Shown here one piece after another: positions 54,516 to 63,426 of a stretch of DNA of 64,000 bases; positions within the stretch are counted from its first letter, which is position 1, and each line of letters opens with the position of its first letter. The notes below the pieces were generated by a model. That model saw nothing but the letters and a program-made list of their open reading frames with translations. It was not told the DNA's origin and did not search any database. Position numbers and translations under genes: made by a program. The stretch comes from Sulfurospirillum sp. 1612 (GTDB lineage Bacteria; Campylobacterota; Campylobacteria; Campylobacterales; Sulfurospirillaceae), in assembly GCF_036556685.1 (NCBI RefSeq), contig NZ_CP140614.1, forward strand, positions 930,001-994,000. Direction: 5' to 3'.

Positions 54516-55145
54516 ATGGATTTCAATAATTATCTCAGTTATGTGGCCATCTCATTTTTTACGATTACTTCTCCGGGTGCGGCGATACTTTTGGCCATCA
54601 ATAATGCCATCAACTTTAACCTCAAAGCGGTCTTTCTCTCCACACTAGGCAATGCCATAGGACTGTTTTTGCTCTCTTTAGTAGCGATGTTTGGTGTGGG
54701 TGTTTTACTCAAGACTTCAGCGGTGTTTTTTATGGTACTAAAAATCGTAGGGGCGGGATACCTTATCTATCTAGGCTTCAAACAAATCTTCAATCACAAA
54801 ATGAAATTTGCTTTTGCCAAATCTGGAGCAAAAGTGCATCTTTTTGATAGTAAAAAAGTCTTCCAAAAGGGCTTTTTAGTTGCAGCTACGAACCCTAAGC
54901 CTATTTTGTTCTTTAGCGCAATATTTCCACTGTTTTTAGAACAAGACAAAAGTACTCTGTTACAATTTTGTATCATGACCGCGACGTTTATCTTCATCTC
55001 TTTTTGCTCTTTGATGTTTTATGGCTATTTGGGAAAAAGGGCGCGCCAACTCTTTTCGGATGAAAAAAGACTGAGGATTTTTTACCGTATTTCGGGCGTT
55101 TTATTTATCATGATGGGAGTGGGAATGCTCAGTATTAGCGCTTAA
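54516..55145 (+). CDS. LysE/RhtB-family exporter
   Basis: 209 residues with five to six membrane helices and the family start FFTITSPGAAILLAINNAI, then FLVAATNPKPILFFSAIFP. Members export amino acids or related solutes. It overlaps the convergent hypothetical gene by 4 bases. Confidence 0.9.
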   Translation: MDFNNYLSYVAISFFTITSPGAAILLAINNAINFNLKAVFLSTLGNAIGLFLLSLVAMFGVGVLLKTSAVFFMVLKIVGAGYLIYLGFKQIFNHKMKFAFAKSGAKVHLFDSKKVFQKGFLVAATNPKPILFFSAIFPLFLEQDKSTLLQFCIMTATFIFISFCSLMFYGYLGKRARQLFSDEKRLRIFYRISGVLFIMMGVGMLSISA

Positions 55146-55441
55146 ACTTCCCATAATAGCGTTCTTGCTTTTGGGGAACCGGCTAGTTGTCCCAAACTTT
55201 CCGGTGCGGGTCTTGGGGATTTTATGGCGTCAAATTCTTGGGCGATGGAGGCACATTTTGGTGAGAAATAGACTTTGACTTCACACTGTAAGCGTCCTTC
55301 TGATTCATGACGATAAAAGATTGCCATATCTTCGGGCTGATTTTGTTTTTCATATTGTGATAAAAAACGTTTTTCGATGGCATCTAAGCGCTCTGTTGCC
55401 AACATGGCATCGCCAAGATTGCAAGAAAACCAAGAGTCCAT
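55142..55441 (-). CDS. Conserved-looking hypothetical protein
   Basis: 99 residues if begun at MDSWFSCNLGDAMLA (55441), with a GGAGGA-containing stretch just upstream; an ATG six codons earlier is also possible. The sequence MAIFYRHESEGRLQCEVKVYF suggests an alpha-beta fold. I do not recognise a family. No signal peptide. Confidence 0.6.
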   Translation of the reverse strand: MDSWFSCNLGDAMLATERLDAIEKRFLSQYEKQNQPEDMAIFYRHESEGRLQCEVKVYFSPKCASIAQEFDAIKSPRPAPESLGQLAGSPKARTLLWEV

Positions 55442-55533
55442 TTTTCCTCCTCTTTGCATTGACTACTGTCCTTTATTTTATCACAAACTTTATAATAAAA
55501 AGATGGCGTGATGATGGGAGTGATTGTCTTATC

Positions 55534-55598
55534 ATGAGAGAATAAAAAAGGTTACTTTTTCTCTCATAAGTGAGTCTTGATTTCATCTTAGGTATAAT
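55534..55598 (+). promoter_or_regulatory. Hairpin and -10 box upstream of the TrkA-like gene
   Basis: ATGAGAGAA (55534-55542) pairs perfectly with TTCTCTCAT (55559-55567) around a 16-base loop; TATAAT follows at 55593-55598, 36 bases before the start codon. The hairpin could end upstream transcription or be an operator. Confidence 0.45.
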
Positions 55599-55633
55599 AT
55601 AATAAAAAGATTCTTGACGTTTTTGGAGTATTG

Positions 55634-57043
55634 ATGAAGAATATCCTGATTTTAGCTGATGGTATTTTGGCTAAATATTTTTTAGAAAGAGTGGTGAACC
55701 TTCAAGACGGTGCCAACAACTATTCGGTCGTCTACTATGATGCGCGCTCGGTGCCTGAACATAAGCCTGAAAATTTTACATTTCATAATTTTGATCCGAC
55801 GAGTTTCAAAAAGCTCTCCCTTGTCTTTGATCAAGAATTTTTTCAAGTTATGATTGTCGTCTCAAAGAAAATAGATGCAGAAGCGGCTTATGAAAATATC
55901 AGAAAAATCGATCCCAAGATTCAGATTGTGATGGTGGACCGTTGGGGAATTGCGTATGATGATAAAAGATTGTATCTTTTAGATTCTCGTGAAGTTTTAT
56001 CCTCTCGTTTTACCGATTATTTGCCTGATATGCCAGTCATCGCGCAAAATGTAGGACTCGGACAGGGTGAGATTATGGAGGTGCGTATTCCTACGGGGAG
56101 TTCGTATTCGTATCGCCATTTGGGAAATATTGAGCAAAGTACGTGGAAAATTGCAGCAATTTATCGCGCTAATAAACTGATTTTGCCTCGAGATTCTTTG
56201 ATGATTCAACCCAATGATATGTTGTTGATTATTGGAGACCCCAATGTTTTAAAAAGTGTCTACAAAAGTGCCAAACGTGAAATCGGTCAGTTCCCTTCAC
56301 CGTTTGGACAGGTGATTTACTGCTTGATTGATATGCTAAAAATGAGTGATAAAGACATCGCCATGATTTTAAATGATGCCATGTTATTGCATTCTAAAAT
56401 TAACTCAAGACGATTGTATGTCAAAGTGATTAATCCGACCTATTCTAAGCAATTTGAAAAGATTAAAAGTTATGAAGGTGCTAATATTAGCATCAATATA
56501 GATTATTATGAGCGCTCTTTTTATCGTGTGCTAAAGCAGGATGTCAAACATGTTGATATTGGTCTCATTATCGTACGTCATGATTTTTTTGTGAAATACA
56601 TTCGTGAATTTTTTGAAATTAGAAAACCCATCTTTAAGATAGGCTTTTGGGGTTTTTCAGAGCTTAGAGAGGCTGTGATTTTGAGCAATGATAGTGATGA
56701 TATCGAAAAAGAATCTTCTGCGATTTTTGATTTTTCAAGTCAATTAGATTTGAAAATTAAACTCTACAACTTCAAACCAGAAGGCTCACTAGAAGAGGAT
56801 GAATTGAGTGAACATTTTAATAACTTATCTAAAATTTTTAACAAAGAAATTGAGATTATCGATTCTCAAAAAAATCCACTATTAGTGCTGAGGCATCGGA
56901 GCGATATTGTGCAATTTATCCCCTTTAGCCGAAAAATAGCCCATTCCAATATTTTCTCAATTTTTTCTACTGATATGGATAAATTGTATTTTAAATTGGC
57001 CTCAAATTATCAGGTATTTATGCCTGTCACTGTTGATACTTAG
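55634..57043 (+). CDS. TrkA-like NAD-binding/TrkA-C domain protein
   Basis: 469 residues from the ATG at 55634 (GGAG at 55625; a TTG one codon earlier is not needed). N-terminal Rossmann-like domain (MKNILILADGILAKYFLERV), then a TrkA-C domain (about 140-215) with LILPRDSLMIQPNDMLLIIG. A long C-terminal part of unknown fold follows. Related proteins are listed as TrkA-like regulators of potassium uptake, but no Trk or Ktr channel is nearby. Confidence 0.75.
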   Translation: MKNILILADGILAKYFLERVVNLQDGANNYSVVYYDARSVPEHKPENFTFHNFDPTSFKKLSLVFDQEFFQVMIVVSKKIDAEAAYENIRKIDPKIQIVMVDRWGIAYDDKRLYLLDSREVLSSRFTDYLPDMPVIAQNVGLGQGEIMEVRIPTGSSYSYRHLGNIEQSTWKIAAIYRANKLILPRDSLMIQPNDMLLIIGDPNVLKSVYKSAKREIGQFPSPFGQVIYCLIDMLKMSDKDIAMILNDAMLLHSKINSRRLYVKVINPTYSKQFEKIKSYEGANISINIDYYERSFYRVLKQDVKHVDIGLIIVRHDFFVKYIREFFEIRKPIFKIGFWGFSELREAVILSNDSDDIEKESSAIFDFSSQLDLKIKLYNFKPEGSLEEDELSEHFNNLSKIFNKEIEIIDSQKNPLLVLRHRSDIVQFIPFSRKIAHSNIFSIFSTDMDKLYFKLASNYQVFMPVTVDT

Positions 57044-57054
57044 GAGAAACTTTT

Positions 57055-58101
57055 ATGGTAATTACCATTGATTTTAATAATACACAAGATAAAAACTATG
57101 AGATATTTATCGAAACATTAAGTGATATGAACTTTGATACCAAAGTTGCCATCGTGACCAATCCAACGGTCGCTGCACTGCATCTTGAGCGATTACTCTC
57201 TCACATCAAAGCCGATGCAATACACATTATCAGTGTCCCTGATGGTGAGGCGTATAAAAATATGGAGACGATTCAAGATATTTTGAATCAATGTTTTGAA
57301 AACAGACTCGATCGTCAATCGATTTTGATTGCATTAGGTGGTGGCGTGATTGGTGATATGACGGGATTTGCTGCTTCTATTTTTCAGCGCGGCATTCGTT
57401 TTATTCAAATCCCTACGACGCTTTTAGCACAAGTAGATGCCAGTGTGGGCGGCAAGACGGGCGTGAATTCACCCTATGGCAAAAATCTAATAGGAGCCTT
57501 TTGGCAACCCTCTCGTGTCTATTGTGATACACAGTTTTTAAAAACCCTACCAGCACGAGAATTTTCAGCCGGAGTAGCAGAAATTATCAAGATGGCCGTG
57601 ACGTTTGACAAAGATTTTTTTGAGTGGCTTGAGAATCATGATATTCATGAAGAAGCGGCACTGAAAAAAGCCGTACAAAAAAGTATCGAAACAAAGGCTC
57701 GTGTCGTGGCTCAAGATGAACGTGAAAAGGGTATTCGAGCGGTTTTGAATTATGGACATACGTTTGCACATGTCATCGAAAATGAGACACATTATACCCG
57801 CTATCTCCATGGCGAAGCTGTGGCGATTGGGATGGTGATGGCCAATGCTTTGGCGGTGTCATTGGGTTTGATGGAAGCCGATGAAGCGACTCGTATTGCC
57901 GCGCTGCTCAAACGCTATCATCTTCCTACGGATTATGAAATCCAAGATTGCGAAGCCTTTTATCAGCATTTTTTCCTAGACAAAAAAAGTCATCATGATA
58001 AGATTACCTGGGTCTTGCCACAGGGGATTGGTGGATTTTCATTGCGTGATGATGTCCCCAAAGCAGATGTTATGGCGCTCTTAGGTGGGTTTCATGGCTA
58101 A
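57055..58101 (+). CDS. aroB: 3-dehydroquinate synthase
   Basis: 348 residues with IALGGGVIGDMTGFAAS, IQIPTTLLAQVDASVGGKTG and the metal-ligand histidines in LNYGHTFAHVIE and YLHGEAVAIGM. It makes 3-dehydroquinate for aromatic amino acids. It starts 11 bases after the TrkA-like gene and overlaps mtaB. Confidence 0.96.
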   Translation: MVITIDFNNTQDKNYEIFIETLSDMNFDTKVAIVTNPTVAALHLERLLSHIKADAIHIISVPDGEAYKNMETIQDILNQCFENRLDRQSILIALGGGVIGDMTGFAASIFQRGIRFIQIPTTLLAQVDASVGGKTGVNSPYGKNLIGAFWQPSRVYCDTQFLKTLPAREFSAGVAEIIKMAVTFDKDFFEWLENHDIHEEAALKKAVQKSIETKARVVAQDEREKGIRAVLNYGHTFAHVIENETHYTRYLHGEAVAIGMVMANALAVSLGLMEADEATRIAALLKRYHLPTDYEIQDCEAFYQHFFLDKKSHHDKITWVLPQGIGGFSLRDDVPKADVMALLGGFHG

Positions 58102-59338
58102 GAAAGTATTTTTTAAAACATTCGGTTGTCGCACTAATATCTACGATACACAAGTGATGATGCAAAATCTCAAGGATTTTGAAGTGACACGCAATGAAGA
58201 GGAAGCACAAATCGTTGTTGTGAACTCTTGCACGGTTACCAATGGTGCTGATAGTGGTGTCAGAAGCTATATTAATGCGCTCAATCGCAAAGGGAAACAA
58301 GTCTATATCGGAGGGTGTGGTGCTTTTAGTAAGGGTGCGGATTTGTTCGCCAAAGAGAAAGTCTTTGGTGTATTTGGACACTCTGAAAAAGAGAATCTCA
58401 ATAAGCTTTTGCAAAGAGAGACACGCTTTGTTGAGATTGGTGATTTGACTTCGCTTGATGAGACGATTGTTGAGGAGTATTTAGGTAAAAATAAAGCATT
58501 TATCAAAATCCAAGAAGGGTGTGATTTTAGATGCAGTTATTGTATTATCCCTTATGTCAGGGGTAACGCACGCAGTCAAAATGAGAGTAAAATACTCGAA
58601 CAAATCGAAAAATTAGCCAGCAATGGATATGGAGAATTTATCCTCACCGGTACCAATATCGGAAGCTATGGTAAAGACAAGGGCAGCTCATTGGGGAAAT
58701 TGGTCCAAAATATTGGTAAAATTCGTGGAGTGAGACGCTTGAGATTAGGGAGTATTGAGCCGGTTCAGATTGATGAGAGTTTTCGTGAAATATTGCACGA
58801 GCCATGGTTGGAGCGTCATTTACATATCGCATTGCAACATACCAATGAAGAGATGCTGCGTATCATGAGAAGGCGCAATAATACCAAAGATGATTTGGAA
58901 CTTTTTTATGAGTTGCAAAGTCTTGGATTTGCACTAGGGACCGATTTCATCGTGGGACATCCCGGAGAGAGCGAAGAGAGATGGGAAGATGGTTTGAAAA
59001 AGATTCAAGATTTTCCTTTGACGCACATTCATGCCTTTATCTATTCCAAAAGAGATGGGACCCCTTCGGCAAAATTGAAAGATGAGATTCGTGGAGATGT
59101 TTCAAAAACACGCTTAAAGGCATTGGAATCCATCATTGAACAAAAAAATTACGAATTTAGATTAAAGAATAAAAAAAGTTTAGATATACTTGTTGAAGAA
59201 CAAAAAAATGGCTTATATACCGGATTTGATCAGTACTATAATAAAATATATATCAAATCAGATAGAGATATTTCAAAAGAGTGGATTGAGATAGGAGATT
59301 ATGATGTTCGAGAAAATGGCAACTTTGCTGAATTTTAG
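58094..59338 (+). CDS. mtaB: tRNA t6A37 methylthiotransferase MtaB-like
   Basis: 414 residues from the ATG at 58094 (AGGTGGG upstream). N-terminal UPF0004 domain with cysteines in FKTFGCRTN, VVNSCTVTN and GGCGAF; radical SAM CxxxCxxC in GCDFRCSYCIIPY; C-terminal TRAM-like domain. The shorter length and sequence favour MtaB over MiaB. It overlaps aroB by 8 bases and the FtsH-like gene by about 35. Confidence 0.92.
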   Translation: MAKKVFFKTFGCRTNIYDTQVMMQNLKDFEVTRNEEEAQIVVVNSCTVTNGADSGVRSYINALNRKGKQVYIGGCGAFSKGADLFAKEKVFGVFGHSEKENLNKLLQRETRFVEIGDLTSLDETIVEEYLGKNKAFIKIQEGCDFRCSYCIIPYVRGNARSQNESKILEQIEKLASNGYGEFILTGTNIGSYGKDKGSSLGKLVQNIGKIRGVRRLRLGSIEPVQIDESFREILHEPWLERHLHIALQHTNEEMLRIMRRRNNTKDDLELFYELQSLGFALGTDFIVGHPGESEERWEDGLKKIQDFPLTHIHAFIYSKRDGTPSAKLKDEIRGDVSKTRLKALESIIEQKNYEFRLKNKKSLDILVEEQKNGLYTGFDQYYNKIYIKSDRDISKEWIEIGDYDVRENGNFAEF

Positions 59339-60986
59339 ATCCAAAAAATTACTGGTGTCAATGATGGCATTGAGTATTGTTGTGATCTTGATGGGATATC
59401 AGTATATCCAAAATTCACCCTCGATTATTAATCTAGATACGTATCATAAATTACTGACAAATGGGGTCATCGAAAAAGCAAAAATTAGCCAAAACGAAGT
59501 TATCTTATACACGACCGAAGGGGTCTATTCTATAGCTAAAGATGGCATCATGATCAAAGATCTTCTCAAAAAAGTCCCCATAGAAGTAGAAGACAATAAT
59601 GAATACGCCAATACACTTATCACCGCATTGATGTTGGCTTTTGTCTTATTGTGGTTGGTGATTTATGCAAAAAAACGTCAGATGCGAGAACAGATTGAAA
59701 GCGAACAAAAAAAAGAGACCAAAATGTTCTCTTTGGATTCTCTTGGCTCTTTTGAAATGAATCCGGCAATCTCGAAAATAAAATTTACTGATGTTGCGGG
59801 TATTAAAGAGGTCAAAGAGGAGCTTGAAGAAATCGTGGATTTTCTGAAAAGTCCTAGCAAATATCAAAAATATGGTATTTCATTGCCTAAGGGCGTGTTA
59901 TTGATTGGACCTCCGGGTGTGGGTAAAACACTCATCGCCAAAGCCGTGGCAGGAGAGGCTAATGTACCGTTTTTTTATCAAAGTGGTGCGAGTTTTGTCC
60001 AAATTTATGTCGGTATGGGTGCTAAAAGAGTGCGTGAACTCTTTTCTCATGCCAAAGCGTATGCTCCTTCGATTATTTTTATAGATGAAATCGATGCCGT
60101 TGGTAAAGCACGTGGCGGGATGCGCAATGATGAGCGCGAATCTACCCTCAATCAACTCTTGACTGAGATGGATGGCTTTGAAGACAATAGCGGTGTCATC
60201 GTGATTGGTGCTACTAATAAAATCGAAGTCATTGATGAGGCGTTGTTGCGTTCGGGTCGATTTGACAGACGGGTATTTATCCCCTTGCCAGATCTTGCTG
60301 ATCGAAAAGATATCTTGCAAATTTACCTCCAAGATAAACCTTCTCGCGTCAATCTTGATGAAATAGCAAAGATGAGTGTCGGGTTTTCAGGTGCGGCATT
60401 GTCAACTTTTGTGAATGAAGCGGCGATTAATGCACTCAGGCGAAAAAGTCAAATAATCGAGCAAGAGGATTTTCGAGCCGTGAGACTCAAAGTACTCTTA
60501 GGCAAGACAAAAGTGCTCAGTTACAGTGATGAAGAGAAACGAATTCAATCGGTCTATCAAGGGGCCAAAGCCTTATGTGCCTATTGGTTTGAAGTGGATT
60601 TTGACAAGATTACTATTGTCAATGACCGCTTGAAAGATATGGATAAAGAGATTGAATCCAAAACACAGATGCTCTCCAAAGTCAAAGTATATCTTGCAGG
60701 TATCGTGGCGACACAAATCAAATACAATGAAAAATTTTCAAATGCGACAGAAGATTTAAAACGCGCGACGAGTATCGTCCAAAATATGGTTGAGAATTAT
60801 GGCATGGGCGATAAAGTCTTGCCAAATAATCATGATGTAGAGAAAATTTTGGATGAAGCATTTGCAGAAGTCGAGAAGTTTTTATTAGGTATGGGAAGTA
60901 CGCTAGATAGCATTTCAAACATATTGTTTGAAAAAGAGAGCGTTTCACGGGAAGATTTAAAAAAGATTCTCAATGAAATATTTTAG
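59304..60986 (+). CDS. FtsH-like AAA protein lacking the HExxH protease motif
   Basis: 560 residues (start at 59304 or the adjacent ATG at 59301). FtsH-type layout: two membrane helices (about 18-36 and 103-120), AAA module with Walker A GPPGVGKT (about 203), Walker [12 protein letters not shown] (about 255) and [11 protein letters not shown], then the M41 domain. Where FtsH has YHEAGHAL this protein has [14 protein letters not shown] (about 415), so both zinc histidines and the catalytic glutamate are gone. ATP-driven unfolding or membrane remodelling without proteolysis is expected. True FtsH must lie elsewhere. The gene overlaps mtaB and bioV. Confidence 0.88.
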   Translation: MFEKMATLLNFRSKKLLVSMMALSIVVILMGYQYIQNSPSIINLDTYHKLLTNGVIEKAKISQNEVILYTTEGVYSIAKDGIMIKDLLKKVPIEVEDNNEYANTLITALMLAFVLLWLVIYAKKRQMREQIESEQKKETKMFSLDSLGSFEMNPAISKIKFTDVAGIKEVKEELEEIVDFLKSPSKYQKYGISLPKGVLLIGPPGVGKTLIAKAVAGEANVPFFYQSGASFVQIYVGMGAKRVRELFSHAKAYAPSIIFIDEIDAVGKARGGMRNDERESTLNQLLTEMDGFEDNSGVIVIGATNKIEVIDEALLRSGRFDRRVFIPLPDLADRKDILQIYLQDKPSRVNLDEIAKMSVGFSGAALSTFVNEAAINALRRKSQIIEQEDFRAVRLKVLLGKTKVLSYSDEEKRIQSVYQGAKALCAYWFEVDFDKITIVNDRLKDMDKEIESKTQMLSKVKVYLAGIVATQIKYNEKFSNATEDLKRATSIVQNMVENYGMGDKVLPNNHDVEKILDEAFAEVEKFLLGMGSTLDSISNILFEKESVSREDLKKILNEIF

Positions 60987-61482
60987 TGGATTTTGTTTTA
61001 AAGGGGAATCAAAACTATTTGAAGATTGGCTAGAGGTTTGTGATTTTTGTGTCGCAGGCTTTGGTATGGGCGCCATTGATGCTTTTGAATATGCACTGCA
61101 GAGTGAAACAAGAATCGACAAACTTCAGCTCTTTTCTCCTGTTTTTTTTCAAAATAGAAGCGAAATATTCAAAAAAAATCAAATAGAACGTTTTCTCAAA
61201 AATCCCGATAATTACTGTTCAGATTTTATAAATCGAGCGCAATATCCCTATCATGATGATCTTTCAATCTACCGTAAACATAGCACAAAAGAGGTACTAA
61301 AAAAAGCATTGTATTATGTTTGGGATCAAGAACAAATCAAACGACTGTGCGAGCGCAATACTGCTATTGAAGTCTATCTAGGAGGATTAGACCAGATTTT
61401 AGATACGACCGCAGCACTTGAATTTTTTACACCTTTTGCTGATGTCTATTTTATGAAAAATGCCGGACATTTACTCAGATAA
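60973..61482 (+). CDS. bioV: BioV-like alpha/beta hydrolase with the nucleophile serine replaced by glycine
   Basis: 169 residues with the BioV pattern: [10 protein letters not shown] at the start, DFCVAGFGMGAIDAFEYAL, KLQLFSPVFF, EVYLGGLDQILD and a terminal NAGHLL. BioV hydrolyses pimeloyl-ACP methyl ester in biotin synthesis. The nucleophile elbow should read G-x-S-x-G but is GFGMG (Gly31 from GGT), so the expected serine is absent while the later Asp and His remain. Either the enzyme is inactive or uses another residue. It overlaps the FtsH-like gene by 14 bases. Confidence 0.75.
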   Translation: MKYFSGFCFKGESKLFEDWLEVCDFCVAGFGMGAIDAFEYALQSETRIDKLQLFSPVFFQNRSEIFKKNQIERFLKNPDNYCSDFINRAQYPYHDDLSIYRKHSTKEVLKKALYYVWDQEQIKRLCERNTAIEVYLGGLDQILDTTAALEFFTPFADVYFMKNAGHLLR

Positions 61483-62065
61483 AAAGTACCATACACTCCA
61501 TCGCACCGTGCGCTCCAATGACGAGGGCTTGTTCAATATCTGCAGTTTTTGATGGACCACTGATAAAAGTACCAAATGTATTTTCCTTGAAATTAATCTG
61601 CTCATAGGCTTCATGCATACTCGCTACAATATGCTCTTTTTTGACAACAATTAACAATCTTTGCGCGATAAAATAAAGCGAACGATTGATATTTTCATGA
61701 TCTTGCAACCACACTGCTGCATTTTCTGCTACTGCAAATTCTCCTTTGACCACTGCTAGGTCCACGTTTTTTAACTCATGCGGGTCTTGGACATCATTGG
61801 GGTTGATGTGTTCGATTTGCAAATCCATAGAGGTCGCGATAGTACCATGATGTTGATAATGCTCTTGTATAAAAGTTTCGATATTTTCTTGAGTATCCAG
61901 CCAGTGTGCCATGCCTCCGACAGATTGCAGTGCTTGTGCAAATTGTTTGTCTTTATCATGATAGTCATCATGCGCTATTTCAAGATCAGGCAATGCTACC
62001 TGAGTCGTGTTTTGTTTAGCGATATTGGTTCTGATTTGATCTAAAATATACGCTTTTGAAGTCAT
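61475..62065 (-). CDS. lutC: LutC/LldG-like LUD-domain subunit of L-lactate oxidation
   Basis: 196 residues with the LUD fold (VALPDLEIAHDDYHDKDKQF, VKGEFAVAENAAVWLQD, FISGPSKTADIEQALVIGAHG). It is the last gene of lutABC, overlapping lutB by 4 bases, and needed with LutA and LutB to oxidise L-lactate to pyruvate. Pyruvate would feed PorCDAB. Confidence 0.9.
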   Translation of the reverse strand: MTSKAYILDQIRTNIAKQNTTQVALPDLEIAHDDYHDKDKQFAQALQSVGGMAHWLDTQENIETFIQEHYQHHGTIATSMDLQIEHINPNDVQDPHELKNVDLAVVKGEFAVAENAAVWLQDHENINRSLYFIAQRLLIVVKKEHIVASMHEAYEQINFKENTFGTFISGPSKTADIEQALVIGAHGAMECMVLFI

Positions 62066-63426
62066 TTTTTACGCTCCTTATACAACTCCTTGAAACTCTG
62101 CTTTGGAAAGGGTGGCAATTCTCGATTTTTTCCCCAGACATTGAATTTTGAATACAAAAGATTGCGCGGTAATATGGGGACTAGTTTTCTTGCAATCTTG
62201 CCACCTGAATCCATAATCATAGGGTGTTTCATCACCCACGTTGCCATTTTAAGTGCGCGATGTTTTGTTTTGTCCAACAAACCCGCATCCACGACATCTT
62301 GACGGTGGAGGTAGAGTTGCTCATGTAAATCTACCTTTACCGGACATATATTGCTACACGAAGCACACAGTGAACAGGCAAAAGGCAGCGAAGCATTTTT
62401 TTGAATCGCTTTACTCGCTCCAAGGGTGGAGCCAATAGGTCCTGGAATGGTGTAACCATAGCTATATCCTCCGCTTCTTCTATAAATCGGGCAGGTATTG
62501 AGACATGCGCCACAGCGGATACATTGAAGCGATTTGACATATTTTTTGTTGCCTAAGATTTGGCTTCTGCCATTGTCCACGATGATGATGTGCATCTCTC
62601 CTTCATGTTGCGGAGAGTGGTAATGAGAGGTATAGGTCGTGATCGGTTGTCCCGTGGCACTGCGTGCTAAAAGGCGGGTAAAGACAGAGAGATCCTTGAG
62701 TCGTGGGATAATCTTTTCAATTCCCATGGATGCAATATGTAATTTCGGAAGACTCGCACCAAGGTCAGCATTTCCCTCATTGGTACATACGACAATACCA
62801 CCGGTTTCACTAATGGCAAAATTGACGCCCGTGAGTGCGGCATCGGCACCTAGAAATTTCTCTCGAAGATGTTTTCTGGCCTCATGTGTGAGATAGGTAG
62901 GGTCACTGTTGCCTTTTTGTGTATGGAGAAATTTTTCAAATGTTGTACCGACATCTTCTTTCTTGAGATGAATGGCTGGCAAGACGATGTGAGAAGGAGG
63001 TTCGTGTCGGAGTTGGACAATTCGTTCTCCCAAATCCGTGTCAACCACATCGATGCCATTTTCTTCTAAAAAAGGATTGAGATGGCACTCTTCTGTAAGC
63101 ATGGATTTGCTTTTGACAAGTTTCGTCGCTCCATTACGGCGCAAGATATCGAGCACTATTTTGTTATGTTCTTGAGCATCTCGTGCCCAATGTACTTCAA
63201 TATCGCGTTTTCTAGCATTGGTCTCAAATGCGCTGAGATAATGGTCTAAATTCGCTAATGTATGCGTTTTGATAGCATCAGCTTTATCTCTTAGTGCTTC
63301 CCACTCTGGCAGACTTTGTGCTTGGATGTCCCTTTTTTGGCGAACAAACCACAGTGCTTTGTCATGCCATTTCATACGGTTGGTATTTGAAGCAAATTTT
63401 TCGGCGAGTTTAGGATGGTCACTCAT
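62062..63426 (-). CDS. lutB: LutB/LldF-like iron-sulfur subunit of L-lactate oxidation
   Basis: 454 residues: an N-terminal LUD domain (ALTGVNFAISETGGIVVCTN) and two [4Fe-4S] motifs, CIRCGACLNTCPIYR and CSLCASCSNICPVKV, followed by the DUF3390-like C-terminus. It is the electron-transfer subunit of LutABC. It overlaps lutA and lutC by 4 bases each. Confidence 0.92.
   Translation of the reverse strand: MSDHPKLAEKFASNTNRMKWHDKALWFVRQKRDIQAQSLPEWEALRDKADAIKTHTLANLDHYLSAFETNARKRDIEVHWARDAQEHNKIVLDILRRNGATKLVKSKSMLTEECHLNPFLEENGIDVVDTDLGERIVQLRHEPPSHIVLPAIHLKKEDVGTTFEKFLHTQKGNSDPTYLTHEARKHLREKFLGADAALTGVNFAISETGGIVVCTNEGNADLGASLPKLHIASMGIEKIIPRLKDLSVFTRLLARSATGQPITTYTSHYHSPQHEGEMHIIIVDNGRSQILGNKKYVKSLQCIRCGACLNTCPIYRRSGGYSYGYTIPGPIGSTLGASKAIQKNASLPFACSLCASCSNICPVKVDLHEQLYLHRQDVVDAGLLDKTKHRALKMATWVMKHPMIMDSGGKIARKLVPILPRNLLYSKFNVWGKNRELPPFPKQSFKELYKERKK

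Noticed and set aside
59898-60332. 144-codon minus-strand ORF
   Set aside because: Antisense to the Walker A to SRH region of the FtsH-like gene.
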